From positions 401,004 through 465,003 of the forward strand of contig NZ_JAJADR010000005.1 of NCBI RefSeq assembly GCF_020447265.1: a stretch of DNA of 64,000 nucleotides, in the 5' to 3' direction. The notes under the pieces are model-generated. The model was not told the DNA's origin, ran no database searches, and saw only the letters and a program-made list of their open reading frames with translations. The position numbers and the translations under genes are program-made. How positions within the stretch are numbered: position 1 is the stretch's first letter; each line of letters begins with the position of its first letter. Shown here one piece after another: positions 49,568 through 60,100 of the stretch. The stretch comes from Hymenobacter lucidus. Its GTDB lineage: Bacteria > Bacteroidota > Bacteroidia > Cytophagales > Hymenobacteraceae.

Positions 49568-51088
49568 TTACTTCACCACGGCAAACTTGCCGGTGGCGGT
49601 AGCACTTTCCTGGGTCAGGCGGTAGGTGTAGAGGCCAGCAGCCAGGGTGTAAGTGGATAATTGAAGGCGGCCATTCACGGGTTTGGCCGCGTAAGTAGCT
49701 ACCAGCCGGCCCGTCAGATCGAGCACGCGCAGCTCGGCAGCGGCTTGCGTATTTGGCAGCTCAAACGTGAGCAGGTCGGTAGCCGGGTTGGGATACACGG
49801 CCAGCTGTAGCGGCTGCGCAGGCCGGGCCGCCAGTATCGTGGGGCGGAAGGGCAGATAATCGACGACGCCCAGTGCTACGTTGTCGGGCTGGTGGTACAC
49901 GTGCGCTTCAATTTCAGCAGCCGAGCTGGTGCCCCAATCGTTGCCTTCGGCCTTGAAGCTCTCGGCGGTATTGTTGAAGATATCGTACACTTGCCCACCG
50001 TTGCCGTTACCCGTCAGCAGATTGCGGCCCACGTTGGTAGTATCAGTACTGCTCAGGTCGCCGAAGCTGATGCGCGGGGCGGGGGTGCTGGAGTTGGAGC
50101 GCTGCAGCGTGACGCCGTAGAGGTTGCCCCGCAGAATATTGCGCGATACTACGCCAACCTGCGTTTGGGTGCCGTTGAAGTTCAATCCACTACCGCCGGT
50201 CTGGGCGTTGGGGTTGATGTTGTTGTCGGAAACGATGTTCTGGGTGATGTAGCTGCTGATGTTGCCGCCCACAATAGCAATGCCGTAGCGGTTGTTGCGC
50301 ACGATGTTACGCCGAATCTGCACCTGCGTCAGGGCGCTGGCCCCCAGCAGGTTCGACACGCTAATGCCGCCGGCCATGATGTAACGGCCCACGACGAGGT
50401 TGCCCTGGATGATAGTGGTAGCAGGGCCGCCCACGCCCAGATTGATTTGCGGCCAGTTGCCATTCTCGGTGCTGTTAGCCACCAGCACGTTGTTGCGGAT
50501 GATGACTGAAGTCGGCCGGTTGGCCGGGCTCAGGATGCCGGAGCGGGCGTTGTTATAGATGCGGCAGTTAGTGATGCGCGGCGTACCGCCCGAGAGGCTG
50601 ATGGCCCCGCTGTTGGTGGCTTTGGTACCGATGGAAGCCACTTGGTAGCGCACCACGCAGCTGTCGAGCACCAAGCTCACGTCCACGGCCTTGATGCCGC
50701 CGCCGTATTCCACCACCGTCTTGCGTAGCTCCGAGCCGGTGCTGGTGCCCGAAAACGAGATGCTGTGAAAGGGGGCCGCCGGATTGACGGCCGTTATTTT
50801 GACTGAGTCGCGGGGGTTAATCAACAGTACGCCGTCCACGTAGAGCAAGGCCAGAGAGGCCATCCTAATGATGGCGTTGCTACGGATTTCGAGCGTGTCG
50901 CGCGCCGAAATCCGGATGGTGTCATTCACCTGGAAATTGGTACTGCCAGAAGTAGTGACGTAGCCACTGGAAGCGGCAACCAACTGCGCCAGATTCCAGT
51001 GCACGCCTGTGCCCGGCGTTTGGTACTGCGCAGCGGTGGGTAGCCATGCTATGATGCACAGCGCACTCAGGAGTAAGATTTTTTTCAT
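49568..51088 (-). CDS. T9SS-secreted right-handed beta-helix protein
   Basis: A 506-residue secreted protein: signal peptide (MKKILLLSALCIIAWLPTAA), a parallel beta-helix of about 400 residues with repeated N-x-I/V rungs (TNCRIYNNARSGILS; RRNIVRNNRYGIAIVGG; SRNILRGNLYGVTLQRS), and a C-terminal type A sorting domain (AVYPNPATDLLTFELPN to the end). Beta-helix proteins are often polysaccharide lyases or adhesins, but I see no catalytic motif. A stand-alone gene with its own terminator. Confidence 0.83.
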   Translation of the reverse strand: MKKILLLSALCIIAWLPTAAQYQTPGTGVHWNLAQLVAASSGYVTTSGSTNFQVNDTIRISARDTLEIRSNAIIRMASLALLYVDGVLLINPRDSVKITAVNPAAPFHSISFSGTSTGSELRKTVVEYGGGIKAVDVSLVLDSCVVRYQVASIGTKATNSGAISLSGGTPRITNCRIYNNARSGILSPANRPTSVIIRNNVLVANSTENGNWPQINLGVGGPATTIIQGNLVVGRYIMAGGISVSNLLGASALTQVQIRRNIVRNNRYGIAIVGGNISSYITQNIVSDNNINPNAQTGGSGLNFNGTQTQVGVVSRNILRGNLYGVTLQRSNSSTPAPRISFGDLSSTDTTNVGRNLLTGNGNGGQVYDIFNNTAESFKAEGNDWGTSSAAEIEAHVYHQPDNVALGVVDYLPFRPTILAARPAQPLQLAVYPNPATDLLTFELPNTQAAAELRVLDLTGRLVATYAAKPVNGRLQLSTYTLAAGLYTYRLTQESATATGKFAVVK

Positions 51089-51141
51089 AGTAGAGCAAAG
51101 TAAAGGGCGCGTAGAACGGGGGTAAGATGGGTAATAAACAC

Positions 51142-51179
51142 GAATAGAGCCAGCGCGGTTGCCCCGGCTGGCTCTATTC
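51142..51179. terminator. Hairpin between OMP and beta-helix genes
   Basis: GAATAGAGCCAGC (51142-51154) pairs perfectly with GCTGGCTCTATTC (51167-51179). No strong T tract follows on the minus strand, so termination may be partial. Confidence 0.6.
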
Positions 51180-51206
51180 AGTGTAATTGCAGAAGTTCAG
51201 GCCGGC

Positions 51207-54200
51207 TTAGAAATCGTAGCCCAGCGTGAAGTAGAATTTGGGGCCTTTCTGCACGTAGTCTTCCTGGCCCCAGGCAATATCGGCCTTTCCGTAGAAACCC
51301 AGCAGCGTGGTACGCATACCAAAGCCGTAGCCAATCAGCAGCGGGTTGCGGAAGTTTACCACCGTAGCCGTAAAGGAGTTGCCGGCGCCGCCTTTCACCT
51401 GCGTATTGAAGGAGTTGTTTTCATTAAATGGGTTCGAGCCCGAATAAGCCGAGCCCGCATCGGTAAAGGTGGTCAGCTGCAGATTGCGGAAGAAGCCGGA
51501 ATAGATGGGCTTGCGCGACAAATATTGAATAATGGGCACCCGCAGCTCAGAGTTGAACAGCACGTAGCGGGGGCCGCTGCGCTTGCTGTAGTCGAAGCCG
51601 CGCAGGTTGGTTACAAACTGCTGGTAGAACACCTGGGTAGGGTCGCTCATATTGGGCGTCAGCGGTGTCAGGCGCGCGTCGTCATAGCGGGTGTTCAGCA
51701 CCCAGTTATCCATGCCGCCCAGGCGGAAAGTTTGCGCGGCCGTGCCGAAGAAAGAGCCGAAGCTGGCCCGGTTGGCCCATATGATTTGACGATGGATTTT
51801 CTGATAATGGCGCAGGTCGATGTAAACCTTGCCAAAATTTTGCGCGCCATCATCAATGCCGTTGAGCTTCAACACCCCGATTTTCATTCGGGTGCCTTCC
51901 ATCATATTAACGCCCGTCGAAATAGAGTTATCGAACACCAGTTCGCCGCTTACTCCGATGTAGTTCCGGTTCAGGTCGTCATCAGTTGTAAACTGGGTAA
52001 TAACCGTCCGACTCACGTTCACGAAGCGTGGGCCGCCCCGCACACTTAGGTTGTGCGAAAGTGGATAGGCAATAGTCGGCGAAACCTCGTGGCGGCCAAA
52101 GCGCTGCCGCTGCGTCTCGGTATCGAAGAAGTAGGCTTGTTTCTGGTAGCCGACGCTCCAGTCGTAACGCTTGCGCAGGTTGGTATACTCGGCATAGATG
52201 TTACTGGTACGCAAATCAGTAAGGGCAAAAATACCGGCCTTGATGCGGTGGTCCTCAAAAAGATCCGTCATGTTGGCCTGCCCGATTAAACCGACACCCA
52301 GCAATGGGTCGGCGTAGAGCGACGATACTACGTTGTCGATGCTGAAGCGCTTGTCGTATTTGTAGGGACCCACTACGGCAAACGCGTCGGCGGGCGGAGC
52401 GGTGGGCAGCGCGGCTACATCGGTGCGCTTGCGGCGGGGCGCGTTGGCCCGGCTGGGCACGTCTTCCTCAAACTGGTAGTCGCTGGTATTAATCGGCGCG
52501 TCGCTCTTGCGGGGTGCTGTGGGGTTGTCCTGCGGCTCGGCAGCTACAGATTTGGCCGGCTGAACAGCAGCTTTCTGTGGCGCGCGCGAACGGTCTTCCA
52601 GGGTTTCCTGTCGGGCCGTCTTGTACAGAATCAGGTTTTCGGGCAGCGCGTACGTCGGGTAGAGGTACATGAAGTCTCGCGACTTATCGGCGGCCACAAA
52701 GCCCAGCGCGCCGGTAGCGGCATTGTAGTCGAAGTTCTCGATGTTGGGCTGAAAGCTGCTCACCGGTACGTGCTGCTTCGTTTTAAAGGAGTAGCGGTAG
52801 ATGCTGCTGATGCCGCTTTCTTCCCCCAGAAACAAGATTTCATCGTCGGATACCACTCGGGGCCGGCCTTCGTTGGAAATCGTGCTGACCAGCATTTCCA
52901 TGGGCTGGGCGCGGCCATCGAGGTGGTAGAGAAACAGGTCGTAGTTGTTAACCACGCTGCCGAAATTACCCTTGGCCGTGCCGGCCGAGTCGAGCCAGCG
53001 GTTGGAGCTGAACACGATACCGCCACCTCCGGGCAGAAACACGGGCTGCACGTCGTCGAATACGTCGTTGGTAAGCTTTTCGGGGGTGCGGCTGCCGGCC
53101 CGCAGCAAATATAGGTCGTTTTGCCCGTCGCGCACGCCGCTAAACACCAGCGACTTACCATCGGGCGAATAGCTCAGATCCAGCACCTGTGAAAAGGGCT
53201 TGAAAACCGTGGAGCCGCTACGGCCAAATAGGTCATCGACGAGCCGGAACACGAAGTTGGTAGGGCCGGCATCGGCCGAAACCGAGCGGAGCGTCATGCT
53301 GCCCCGGTATTCCTCGGCCACGGCCATTTGGCTATTGCTGCGCCAGGCCAGCACCGGCAGGCGGGTTTCCACCTGCTGATCCGGCGACTTGAAGCCGCCC
53401 CGGTGCACGGTACGCCGCTTCGAGCCGTCGCGGTTGACTACCGTCACCTGGTAACGGCCCCGCTCGTTCGATACGTAGGCCAGCCGTTGGCCGTTGGGGC
53501 TCAGCACTGGCTGCGAGTACAGGATATTTTTTCGGTTGCTTCTGGTTAGCTGCCGGGCTTCTTCGGGCAGCACAAACGGCGTCTGGGGCTGGGCATTCAG
53601 CTGGCGGTAGTAGGCTATCCAGTCCTTGAGAAAGACTTTGTAGGGTACATTCAACGAGCTGCTGATGCCCACTTCCACGTCGCGCGTGATGCGCGTCAGG
53701 TTCAGAATATTCTGAATGGTGGTGTAGCCGTAGCGCTCAGCAATGTAGTTCCAGATGCTCTGGCCGGCTAACTCGGGGTTGCGCACGAAAAACTGTGCGG
53801 GCCGGTTCGAATCTACCTTCTGCGTCATGTCGCGCATGTAGTCGTCGACCTGCACGCTCCAACCCTCGGCGGCATAGGCCGAAGCGCCTGACACAAACCA
53901 GTCGGGCAATTGGAGCAGGTAGCTGCTCTGAATAACTTCCTTCAGCGAGCCGCCATACATCATGTCGTTGAGCAGCACGCGGGTAATCTGAAAGCTCAAA
54001 TCACGCTTAAAGGTGGTTTGCTGGCCCTGAAAAGCCAGCTGCACCTTGCTCATGCGCAGCAGCTCGGTTTCGCCGCCGGTCTGGTACTTGTCGGTATCGA
54101 GACCTACGTTGCTCTGCCGCAGGTCGCCCACGGAGTTATAGAGCATAATAGTAGTCTTAGAATACGGGTAGTAGCCAATCAGGGCCGTGATGCGCTGGAG

Positions 54201-54419
54201 CTCTTTCTCGGCGTACTCCGCCGCTCGCCGGGCCGTAATTTCGCCGCCGGCATAGAAGTAGATATTAAAGTTCTGGGTGCTCAGCTGCTGCCAGTTGAAG
54301 TCCTTGTACTGAATACGGACCCGCCCAAAAGGCTCCTGAGCCGTCTGGGCCTGAGCTGCGTCGCCGGCCGACAGCACCAGGGCTGCCGATAACGCCATGA
54401 GTAAGGATAGGTGCTTCAT
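51207..54419 (-). CDS. Peptidase-MA-like / TolB-propeller / outer-membrane barrel fusion protein
   Basis: A 1070-residue outer-membrane protein. Signal peptide (about residues 1-24); a domain at 35-285 resembling peptidase-MA/gluzincin folds but without HExxH (SFQITRVLLNDMMYGGS lies where the motif should be); a TolB-like propeller at 300-610 (PVLSPNGQRLAYVSNERGRY; SYSPDGKSLVFSGVRDGQND); a disordered Pro/Ala/Arg linker at 620-700; and a BamA-like barrel at 710-1070 ending in LGYDF. I recall this architecture in Bacteroidota under TolB-like names. Role in the envelope is unknown. Confidence 0.78.
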   Translation of the reverse strand: MKHLSLLMALSAALVLSAGDAAQAQTAQEPFGRVRIQYKDFNWQQLSTQNFNIYFYAGGEITARRAAEYAEKELQRITALIGYYPYSKTTIMLYNSVGDLRQSNVGLDTDKYQTGGETELLRMSKVQLAFQGQQTTFKRDLSFQITRVLLNDMMYGGSLKEVIQSSYLLQLPDWFVSGASAYAAEGWSVQVDDYMRDMTQKVDSNRPAQFFVRNPELAGQSIWNYIAERYGYTTIQNILNLTRITRDVEVGISSSLNVPYKVFLKDWIAYYRQLNAQPQTPFVLPEEARQLTRSNRKNILYSQPVLSPNGQRLAYVSNERGRYQVTVVNRDGSKRRTVHRGGFKSPDQQVETRLPVLAWRSNSQMAVAEEYRGSMTLRSVSADAGPTNFVFRLVDDLFGRSGSTVFKPFSQVLDLSYSPDGKSLVFSGVRDGQNDLYLLRAGSRTPEKLTNDVFDDVQPVFLPGGGGIVFSSNRWLDSAGTAKGNFGSVVNNYDLFLYHLDGRAQPMEMLVSTISNEGRPRVVSDDEILFLGEESGISSIYRYSFKTKQHVPVSSFQPNIENFDYNAATGALGFVAADKSRDFMYLYPTYALPENLILYKTARQETLEDRSRAPQKAAVQPAKSVAAEPQDNPTAPRKSDAPINTSDYQFEEDVPSRANAPRRKRTDVAALPTAPPADAFAVVGPYKYDKRFSIDNVVSSLYADPLLGVGLIGQANMTDLFEDHRIKAGIFALTDLRTSNIYAEYTNLRKRYDWSVGYQKQAYFFDTETQRQRFGRHEVSPTIAYPLSHNLSVRGGPRFVNVSRTVITQFTTDDDLNRNYIGVSGELVFDNSISTGVNMMEGTRMKIGVLKLNGIDDGAQNFGKVYIDLRHYQKIHRQIIWANRASFGSFFGTAAQTFRLGGMDNWVLNTRYDDARLTPLTPNMSDPTQVFYQQFVTNLRGFDYSKRSGPRYVLFNSELRVPIIQYLSRKPIYSGFFRNLQLTTFTDAGSAYSGSNPFNENNSFNTQVKGGAGNSFTATVVNFRNPLLIGYGFGMRTTLLGFYGKADIAWGQEDYVQKGPKFYFTLGYDF

Positions 54420-54442
54420 AGAGAAGGCGAAAAGCGGAGAAA

Positions 54443-55537
54443 TCAGGAAGAAAGGCCGGCCTCGAAAAGGCTAGCTGTATATAACGCAGAATACCGCCGG
54501 ATATTGACTTCGGGCCATAATTCCGCGGTGCCTTCCAGCACATCGGCAAAATGGGCGGCCAGCCGCGGAGCAATCATTACTCCTTTGGAGCCGAAGCCAT
54601 TGCATATACTCACAACCGGCAAGGCCGGATGCGTACCCACCAGGGGTTTTCGGTCGGGCACGGTCGGGCGCATTCCCATGCGCTGACCGGTAACCGAAAA
54701 CGGCTGGTCCGTCATGCCGCTCAGCTTTTGGCTGAGTTCCTGCCGGGCCTGCTCCGTAATGGAAGCGGCAAAAGGCGGCCGCCGATACGTGGCGCCCACC
54801 CGAAACTGCTGCTGCCCCAGCGGCACCACGTAGGCGCCCTTGTTGAGCACCTGTGCCTGCGACAGACCAGCGCACTCCACATCGAGCACCTCGCCCTGGT
54901 TGGGCCGCAGCGGCAGCCAGTTAAAGTACGGATTTTGCGTGGCTGCGGCTCCTTCACAGAAGATAATGTGCCGAGCGCGCACGTCTTCCTTATAAGTTAC
55001 CCCACCAGGTTCGACAACAAGTTGCTGCGGAGCAAAAGTTTCGCACCGCAGCCACCCTTTTTGCAGGCCTTCGGCGGCCAGCGCCGCCAGTACCTCGCGC
55101 AGGGAAACGTAGCCCCCGCGCCGGATGGTAACGCCCCCGAAATCCTGTCGCACGCCTTCAATGGGCGCCGGGTTCAGGTTGATTTCCTGCACGAAGTCCC
55201 GCCACGGATTATCGGCACTACGGGCCAGCAGGGCATTTTGCTCGGCCACCGACGAGAGCAGCTTCAGAATGGGCACCTCAAAGAAGAAAGGCAGGCCGAA
55301 ACGGGCTTCCAGCTCGCGGTAAAAAGCTGTGGCCGCCGTCATCAGCTCATCGGCGCGCCAGGTGAGGGCAAAGCGCTGGCCGGCCACGGGGTTCATGAGC
55401 CCGGCGGCCACGTTGGAAGCCGAATCGGGCTGGGCGGTATCGAGCACCAGCACGGCGTAGCCTCGGCGACGCAGCTCATAGGCCATAGTGGCGCCAGCAA
55501 TGCCGTGGCCGATAATCAGGTAATCGTAAGCAGTCAT
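54443..55537 (-). CDS. FAD-dependent oxidoreductase, DAO family
   Basis: A 364-residue flavoprotein starting MTAYDYLIIGHGIAGATMAY, the FAD-binding GxGxxG, with the family's C-terminal GMRPTVPDRKPLVGTHP and SICNGFGSKGVMIAPRLAAH. Members oxidise amino acids, glycine or similar amines (DadA/ThiO/MnmC-like). I use the ATG at 55537; the longer open frame runs into the divergent promoter region. Divergent from the MBL hydrolase; 24 nt separate its end from the start of the large fusion gene. Confidence 0.82.
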   Translation of the reverse strand: MTAYDYLIIGHGIAGATMAYELRRRGYAVLVLDTAQPDSASNVAAGLMNPVAGQRFALTWRADELMTAATAFYRELEARFGLPFFFEVPILKLLSSVAEQNALLARSADNPWRDFVQEINLNPAPIEGVRQDFGGVTIRRGGYVSLREVLAALAAEGLQKGWLRCETFAPQQLVVEPGGVTYKEDVRARHIIFCEGAAATQNPYFNWLPLRPNQGEVLDVECAGLSQAQVLNKGAYVVPLGQQQFRVGATYRRPPFAASITEQARQELSQKLSGMTDQPFSVTGQRMGMRPTVPDRKPLVGTHPALPVVSICNGFGSKGVMIAPRLAAHFADVLEGTAELWPEVNIRRYSALYTASLFEAGLSS

Positions 55538-55617
55538 GGCTGGCAAGGTAAGCCGAAAACCACAGTCGCTGTACTCCGGAGCCGGTCGGGCAAAATCGGG
55601 CCTGGTGCCGGCCCCAC

Positions 55618-55651
55618 TTGCTTTCCACAAAGCCCGGGCGGTGTATCTTCC
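55618..55651 (+). promoter_or_regulatory. Promoter of the MBL hydrolase operon
   Basis: TTG (55618-55620), 23-nt spacer and TATCTTCC (55644-55651). The transcript would start near 55658 with a 48-nt leader. The -7 and spacing equal those of the glycosyltransferase promoter. Confidence 0.5.
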
Positions 55652-55705
55652 CGGCAAGTCTCGTAACTTACCTCCCCAATCTGCCCGACTTATTCTCTCC
55701 GCTGC

Positions 55706-56341
55706 ATGACCGTCTCTGGTTTTACTTTCAACGCTTTTTCCGAAAATACCTACCTGCTCCACGATGCCACCGGCCAGTGCGCGGTAGTAGACCCGGGCTG
55801 CTATGACAAGGCCGAGCAGCAGGCGCTACGCGCTTTCATCGAAGCCCAGGGCCTGCAGGTAGTGCTGCTACTGAACACACACTGCCACATCGACCACGTT
55901 TTCGGTAATGCCTTTGTTCTGGACACGTATAAGGTGCCGTTCCTGATTCACGAGGCCGACCTGAGCACCCTGCGCGCTGTGCCCACCTACGCGCCCACCT
56001 ACGGCTTTCCGCAGTACCAGCCCGCTGAGCCCACCGGTTTCCTCACGCCCGGCACCCCAGTTAAATTCGGCGACACCGAGCTGGAAGTGCGCTTTGCGCC
56101 GGGCCACGCGCCCGGTCACGTGGTGTTCTACCACGCGCCTACTGAAGTCGTTATCGGCGGCGACGTGCTGTTTCAGGGCAGCATCGGCCGCACCGATTTG
56201 CCCGGCGGCGACTACAACACCCTTATTGCCAGTATCCGCCAGCAGCTCCTGACGCTGCCCGATACCGTTACGGTGTACCCCGGCCACGGCCCGGCCACCA
56301 CCATTGGCGCTGAGCGACAGTCCAATCCGTTTTTGCGCTAA
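55706..56341 (+). CDS. MBL-fold metallo-hydrolase, glyoxalase II-like
   Basis: A 211-residue metallo-beta-lactamase-fold enzyme. The metal site is NTHCHIDHVFGN (HxHxDH), APGHAPGHVVFYH (third His) and GGDVLFQGSIGRTDLPGGD (bridging Asp). All ligands are intact. This arrangement is shared by hydroxyacylglutathione hydrolase-like proteins and persulfide dioxygenases; which one cannot be decided here. The gene is followed by pssA after 22 nt. Confidence 0.88.
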   Translation: MTVSGFTFNAFSENTYLLHDATGQCAVVDPGCYDKAEQQALRAFIEAQGLQVVLLLNTHCHIDHVFGNAFVLDTYKVPFLIHEADLSTLRAVPTYAPTYGFPQYQPAEPTGFLTPGTPVKFGDTELEVRFAPGHAPGHVVFYHAPTEVVIGGDVLFQGSIGRTDLPGGDYNTLIASIRQQLLTLPDTVTVYPGHGPATTIGAERQSNPFLR

Positions 56342-56363
56342 GTTCGTTTGTCTTTTCCCCTGC

Positions 56364-57050
56364 ATGAAGAATCACCTTCCCAACGCCGTTACCTGTCTCA
56401 ACCTGTTTGCGGGGTGCCTGGCCCTGTGCAACATCTTTGCCGGCCACCTCGAAACCGCCGCGTACCTGGTGGGCCTGGCTGCCGCCTTCGATTTTGCCGA
56501 CGGTCTGCTGGCCCGCGCCCTGCACGCCTCCTCCCCCATCGGCAAAGACCTCGACTCACTGGCCGATATGGTCTCGTTCGGCGTGGTGCCGGGCGCCATC
56601 CTGTTTCATTTGCTGGGCCGCGCCGCCGGCCTGCCCGAGTGGCTGCCCTACGCAGGCTTCATTGTCACGGTATTTTCGGCCCTGCGCCTAGCCAAGTTCA
56701 ACAACGACACCCGCCAAACGACTTCCTTTATCGGGCTGCCCACACCGGCTTGCACGCTGGTAGTAGCCTCGCTACCGCTCATTCTGGCCCACGATACGTT
56801 CGGCCTCACCGGCTTCATTCTGCACCCCTGGGTGCTGCTGGGTCTAACGGTGCTGCTGTCGGGCTTGCTGGTGGCCGAAATTCCGCTGTTTGCGCTCAAG
56901 TTCAAGAACCTCACCTGGCAGGATAACTCTCTACGGTTCATCTTCCTGCTGTTGGCTTTGCCTTTGCTGATTGTGCTGGGCGCCACCGCCATTCCGCTCG
57001 TTGTATTGTTGTATGTAGCCCTGTCGGTTGTGCGGCCGGCCTACGGCTGA
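56364..57050 (+). CDS. pssA: CDP-diacylglycerol-serine O-phosphatidyltransferase
   Basis: A 228-residue membrane enzyme with the CDP-alcohol phosphatidyltransferase signature DGx2ARx8Gx3Dx3D fully matched (DGLLARALHASSPIGKDLDS, then LAD) near residue 45, and about seven membrane segments. It makes phosphatidylserine, the precursor of phosphatidylethanolamine. Start at the ATG at 56364, 22 nt after the MBL gene; the open frame upstream overlaps that gene and has no similarity. Confidence 0.9.
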   Translation: MKNHLPNAVTCLNLFAGCLALCNIFAGHLETAAYLVGLAAAFDFADGLLARALHASSPIGKDLDSLADMVSFGVVPGAILFHLLGRAAGLPEWLPYAGFIVTVFSALRLAKFNNDTRQTTSFIGLPTPACTLVVASLPLILAHDTFGLTGFILHPWVLLGLTVLLSGLLVAEIPLFALKFKNLTWQDNSLRFIFLLLALPLLIVLGATAIPLVVLLYVALSVVRPAYG

Positions 57051-57189
57051 TATTTTGGATAGCAACACCACAATATTTGCCTTTGTCGGTAGTTAAGTAG
57101 CCGATGATCTGGTGAACCGCTTTTTTAGTGGGCGTGTTGCAAGCTCATCCTTCATTGCAAACCTACCCTACTGCTCCTGACCAACATCT

Positions 57190-60100
57190 ATGCGCTACTC
57201 TACTTTACTGGTTATTTTGTGGCAGCTGGCCTTTGGCGCGGTTAGTACGGCCAACGCTCAAGGTGGGGAGCAAGTAGTGCGGGGCCAGCTGAAATGGCAG
57301 GGCTACACCGAGGCAATACTCCAGACCGGCCAACGGCGTAAAGTGCCGACTTTCGGCGGTGCTGCCTTCCGGGCCGGCGAACAAAATCCCAACTACCAGC
57401 TGCGCATTGCCGGGCGCGTTAGCCAAGGCGAGGTGCGCAATGCCGTTTACGAGCCATTTTCCGCCGCCGATGCCAAACTGTTTGATGCCGCCAAGCTGCC
57501 AGCTGCCGCCGATGTACGCCTGACGACGGGCACAGAGCGGCGTCAGCTCTTCACCATTACGCTTGTTCAGGCTGTGCGGCGCAACTCCCAGACCGGGCAG
57601 GCCGAGAAGCTGGTTTCATTTGAGTATGCTTACTCTCTAAGCACCGACCAGCGCCGTACCCAGGCCCGTACCTACGCCAACTCCTCCGTGCTCAACCAAG
57701 GTGAGTGGTTCAAAATTGGTGTGGCTACCAGCGGCATTTATAAGCTGGATAAAAAAGCCCTCGAAACGCTCGGCATCAACATGCAGGGCCGTGACCCACG
57801 CCGCCTCAAGATTTACGGCAATGCAATGGGTACTCTGCCCCAGGCCAACAGCGTCTACCGTCCCGATGATCTGGCCGAAAACGCCATTTACGTGGCCGGC
57901 GAAGCCGACAACAGCTTCGATGATGCCGACTACGTACTCTTCTACGCCCGCGGCCCCCACACCTGGAGCTTCGACCCCAACGGTGCAACCCCGCGCTTTC
58001 GGCACAATCTGAACGTGTACGCCGATACGGCTTACTACTTTGTTACGGTAGGTACTACAGCTGGGCTGCGGGTAGGTTCACCCCGCTTCGTCCCTGGTGC
58101 ACCTGTATCGTCGACGACTATTGTTAGTCAGTTTCTGGAACGCCAATTTCACGAGCAGGAGTTGCTCAACTTGGGTAAGTCTGGCCGGCAGTGGCTGGGC
58201 GAAGGATTCACGAACAACTCCACGTCCCGGGAAGTAACTTTTAACATTCCGGATATGGTACCCAATTCTACCCTGCAACTGACCTCGCAGGTGGTGGGCG
58301 CGTCAGTATATGGTAGCGCCACTCGTTTTCAGCTGGCGCTGAATGGGTCGGCGCTGGGTACCGTCCAAACAGTGCGTGGCTATAGCTCTACCCCGGACTT
58401 TTACCCTGAAGTAGCCAATTCCGACTTACAGACGTTTTCCTACCCGTTGCCCGCCGCACCGGCTGCCGATGTGCGCGTCCGGCTTAGCTTCAGCAGCCCC
58501 AGCGACCCATCGGGCCAGGGCTACCTCGATTATCTGGAAGTAAATGCTCCGCGGCGACTGCGGCTTACCGGCAACCTGCTCCAGTTCAATTGCGTGCCAA
58601 CCGTGCCTTTCAGCGATTTTCAGCTGGGCGCCCCTGCCGGCACTTCCGTTTGGGATGTCACTAATCCGCGCCACCCCCGGCCAATACTGCTCAATGGGGC
58701 CGGCAACTTTATAGCAGCTACCGATAGTGCCCGCGAATTTGTGGCCTTCACCGGCAGCGACTTTCCGGCCCCACCCCGCTTTTTCGGCCGCGTTGCCAAC
58801 CAGAACCTACATGCCCGCCTTACTGGCGATGTAGACCTGGTTATCGTAACCCATCCGCTCTTCAAGCAGGAAGCTAGCCGATTGGCCGCCTACCGCCGCA
58901 TCCACGACAAGCTCAAGGTAGAAGTGGTAACGACGACGGAAGTATACAACGAATTCAGCTCCGGGGGCCAGGATATAACGGCTATCCGGGATATGATGAA
59001 GATGGTTTATGACCGTAATTCTTCCGCTGCCAAGCTTAAGTACCTTCTGCTGTTCGGCGACGCCTCGTACGACTACAAATCAGACCCGTCCAATGACCCG
59101 AAGTTCCTGCCGCCTTGGTGGTCGGAACGCTCCCCGCTCAATGGCGACAAAATTGCCCAGAACTTTGTGCCAACGTACGAATCGCGCGAGTCCTTCGCGC
59201 TGACATATCCGCGTGGTTCTTCTTTCCCTCAGGGCAAGGGCGTTACGTTCTGTTCCGATGACTATTTTGGCCTCCTGGATGATGATGAAGGTGAGTGGGA
59301 CGAGAACAACAGCAACGAGCTAATCGACATCGGTATCGGCCGGTTGCCGATCCGCACTCCACGCGACCAGCCCGGCTCCACCGCGCAGGCAACGCTGGTT
59401 GTTGATAAGCTGATCCGCTACGACGAGCCCATCAGCTTTGGTAAATGGCGCAACCGCGTCACGTTCGTGGCCGATGATGGCAACAACTCTATCCACATCA
59501 GCGAATCGGCCAATCCGCAGGCCGATAGTATTGCGGTGCGGCATCCCGAATACAATGTCCATAAAGTGTATCTGGATCTGTATCCGCAGTTGATTGCGGC
59601 CGGCGGCCAACGCTCCCCCGAATGTAACCGGGCGCTCGATGAGTCGCTAGAGCAGGGCTCCTTGCTAGTACACTATAGCGGCCACGGTGGGCCCAAAGGC
59701 TGGGCCGACGAGCAGATTCTAACCAAGCAGTCGGTGCTGGCTCTGCAGAACCGCAACCGTATGACCTTTATGGTTACCGGTACCTGTGACTTTAGCACCT
59801 ACGATAACCCCGAGGAGGACTCCGGTGGAGAGCTTGTTCTGACCGACGTTGCTGGCGGCGCCATTGGTCTGCTAACAACGACCCGTCTGGCTTTTTCAAA
59901 CTATAGCTTCAATCTGTCCAGCCAGTTCTACAACTTCCTCTTCAAGCCCGCCACCGGTCAGTTGCCCCCTCTAGGCGAAGCTGTAATGATTGCTAAAAAC
60001 AACAGTGTCAGCGCCAGTTACAATCGTAACTACGCGTTGTTGGGTGACCCTACTACCCACCTAGCTACCGGCCAGCAGGAAATAGCCCTCGATTCCATCA

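Noticed and set aside
53790..53830. GGTTCGAATC-like T-loop suggesting a tRNA (also GGTTCGAGCC near 51430)
   Set aside because: Both lie inside long coding regions, and no acceptor or anticodon stem can be built around them.
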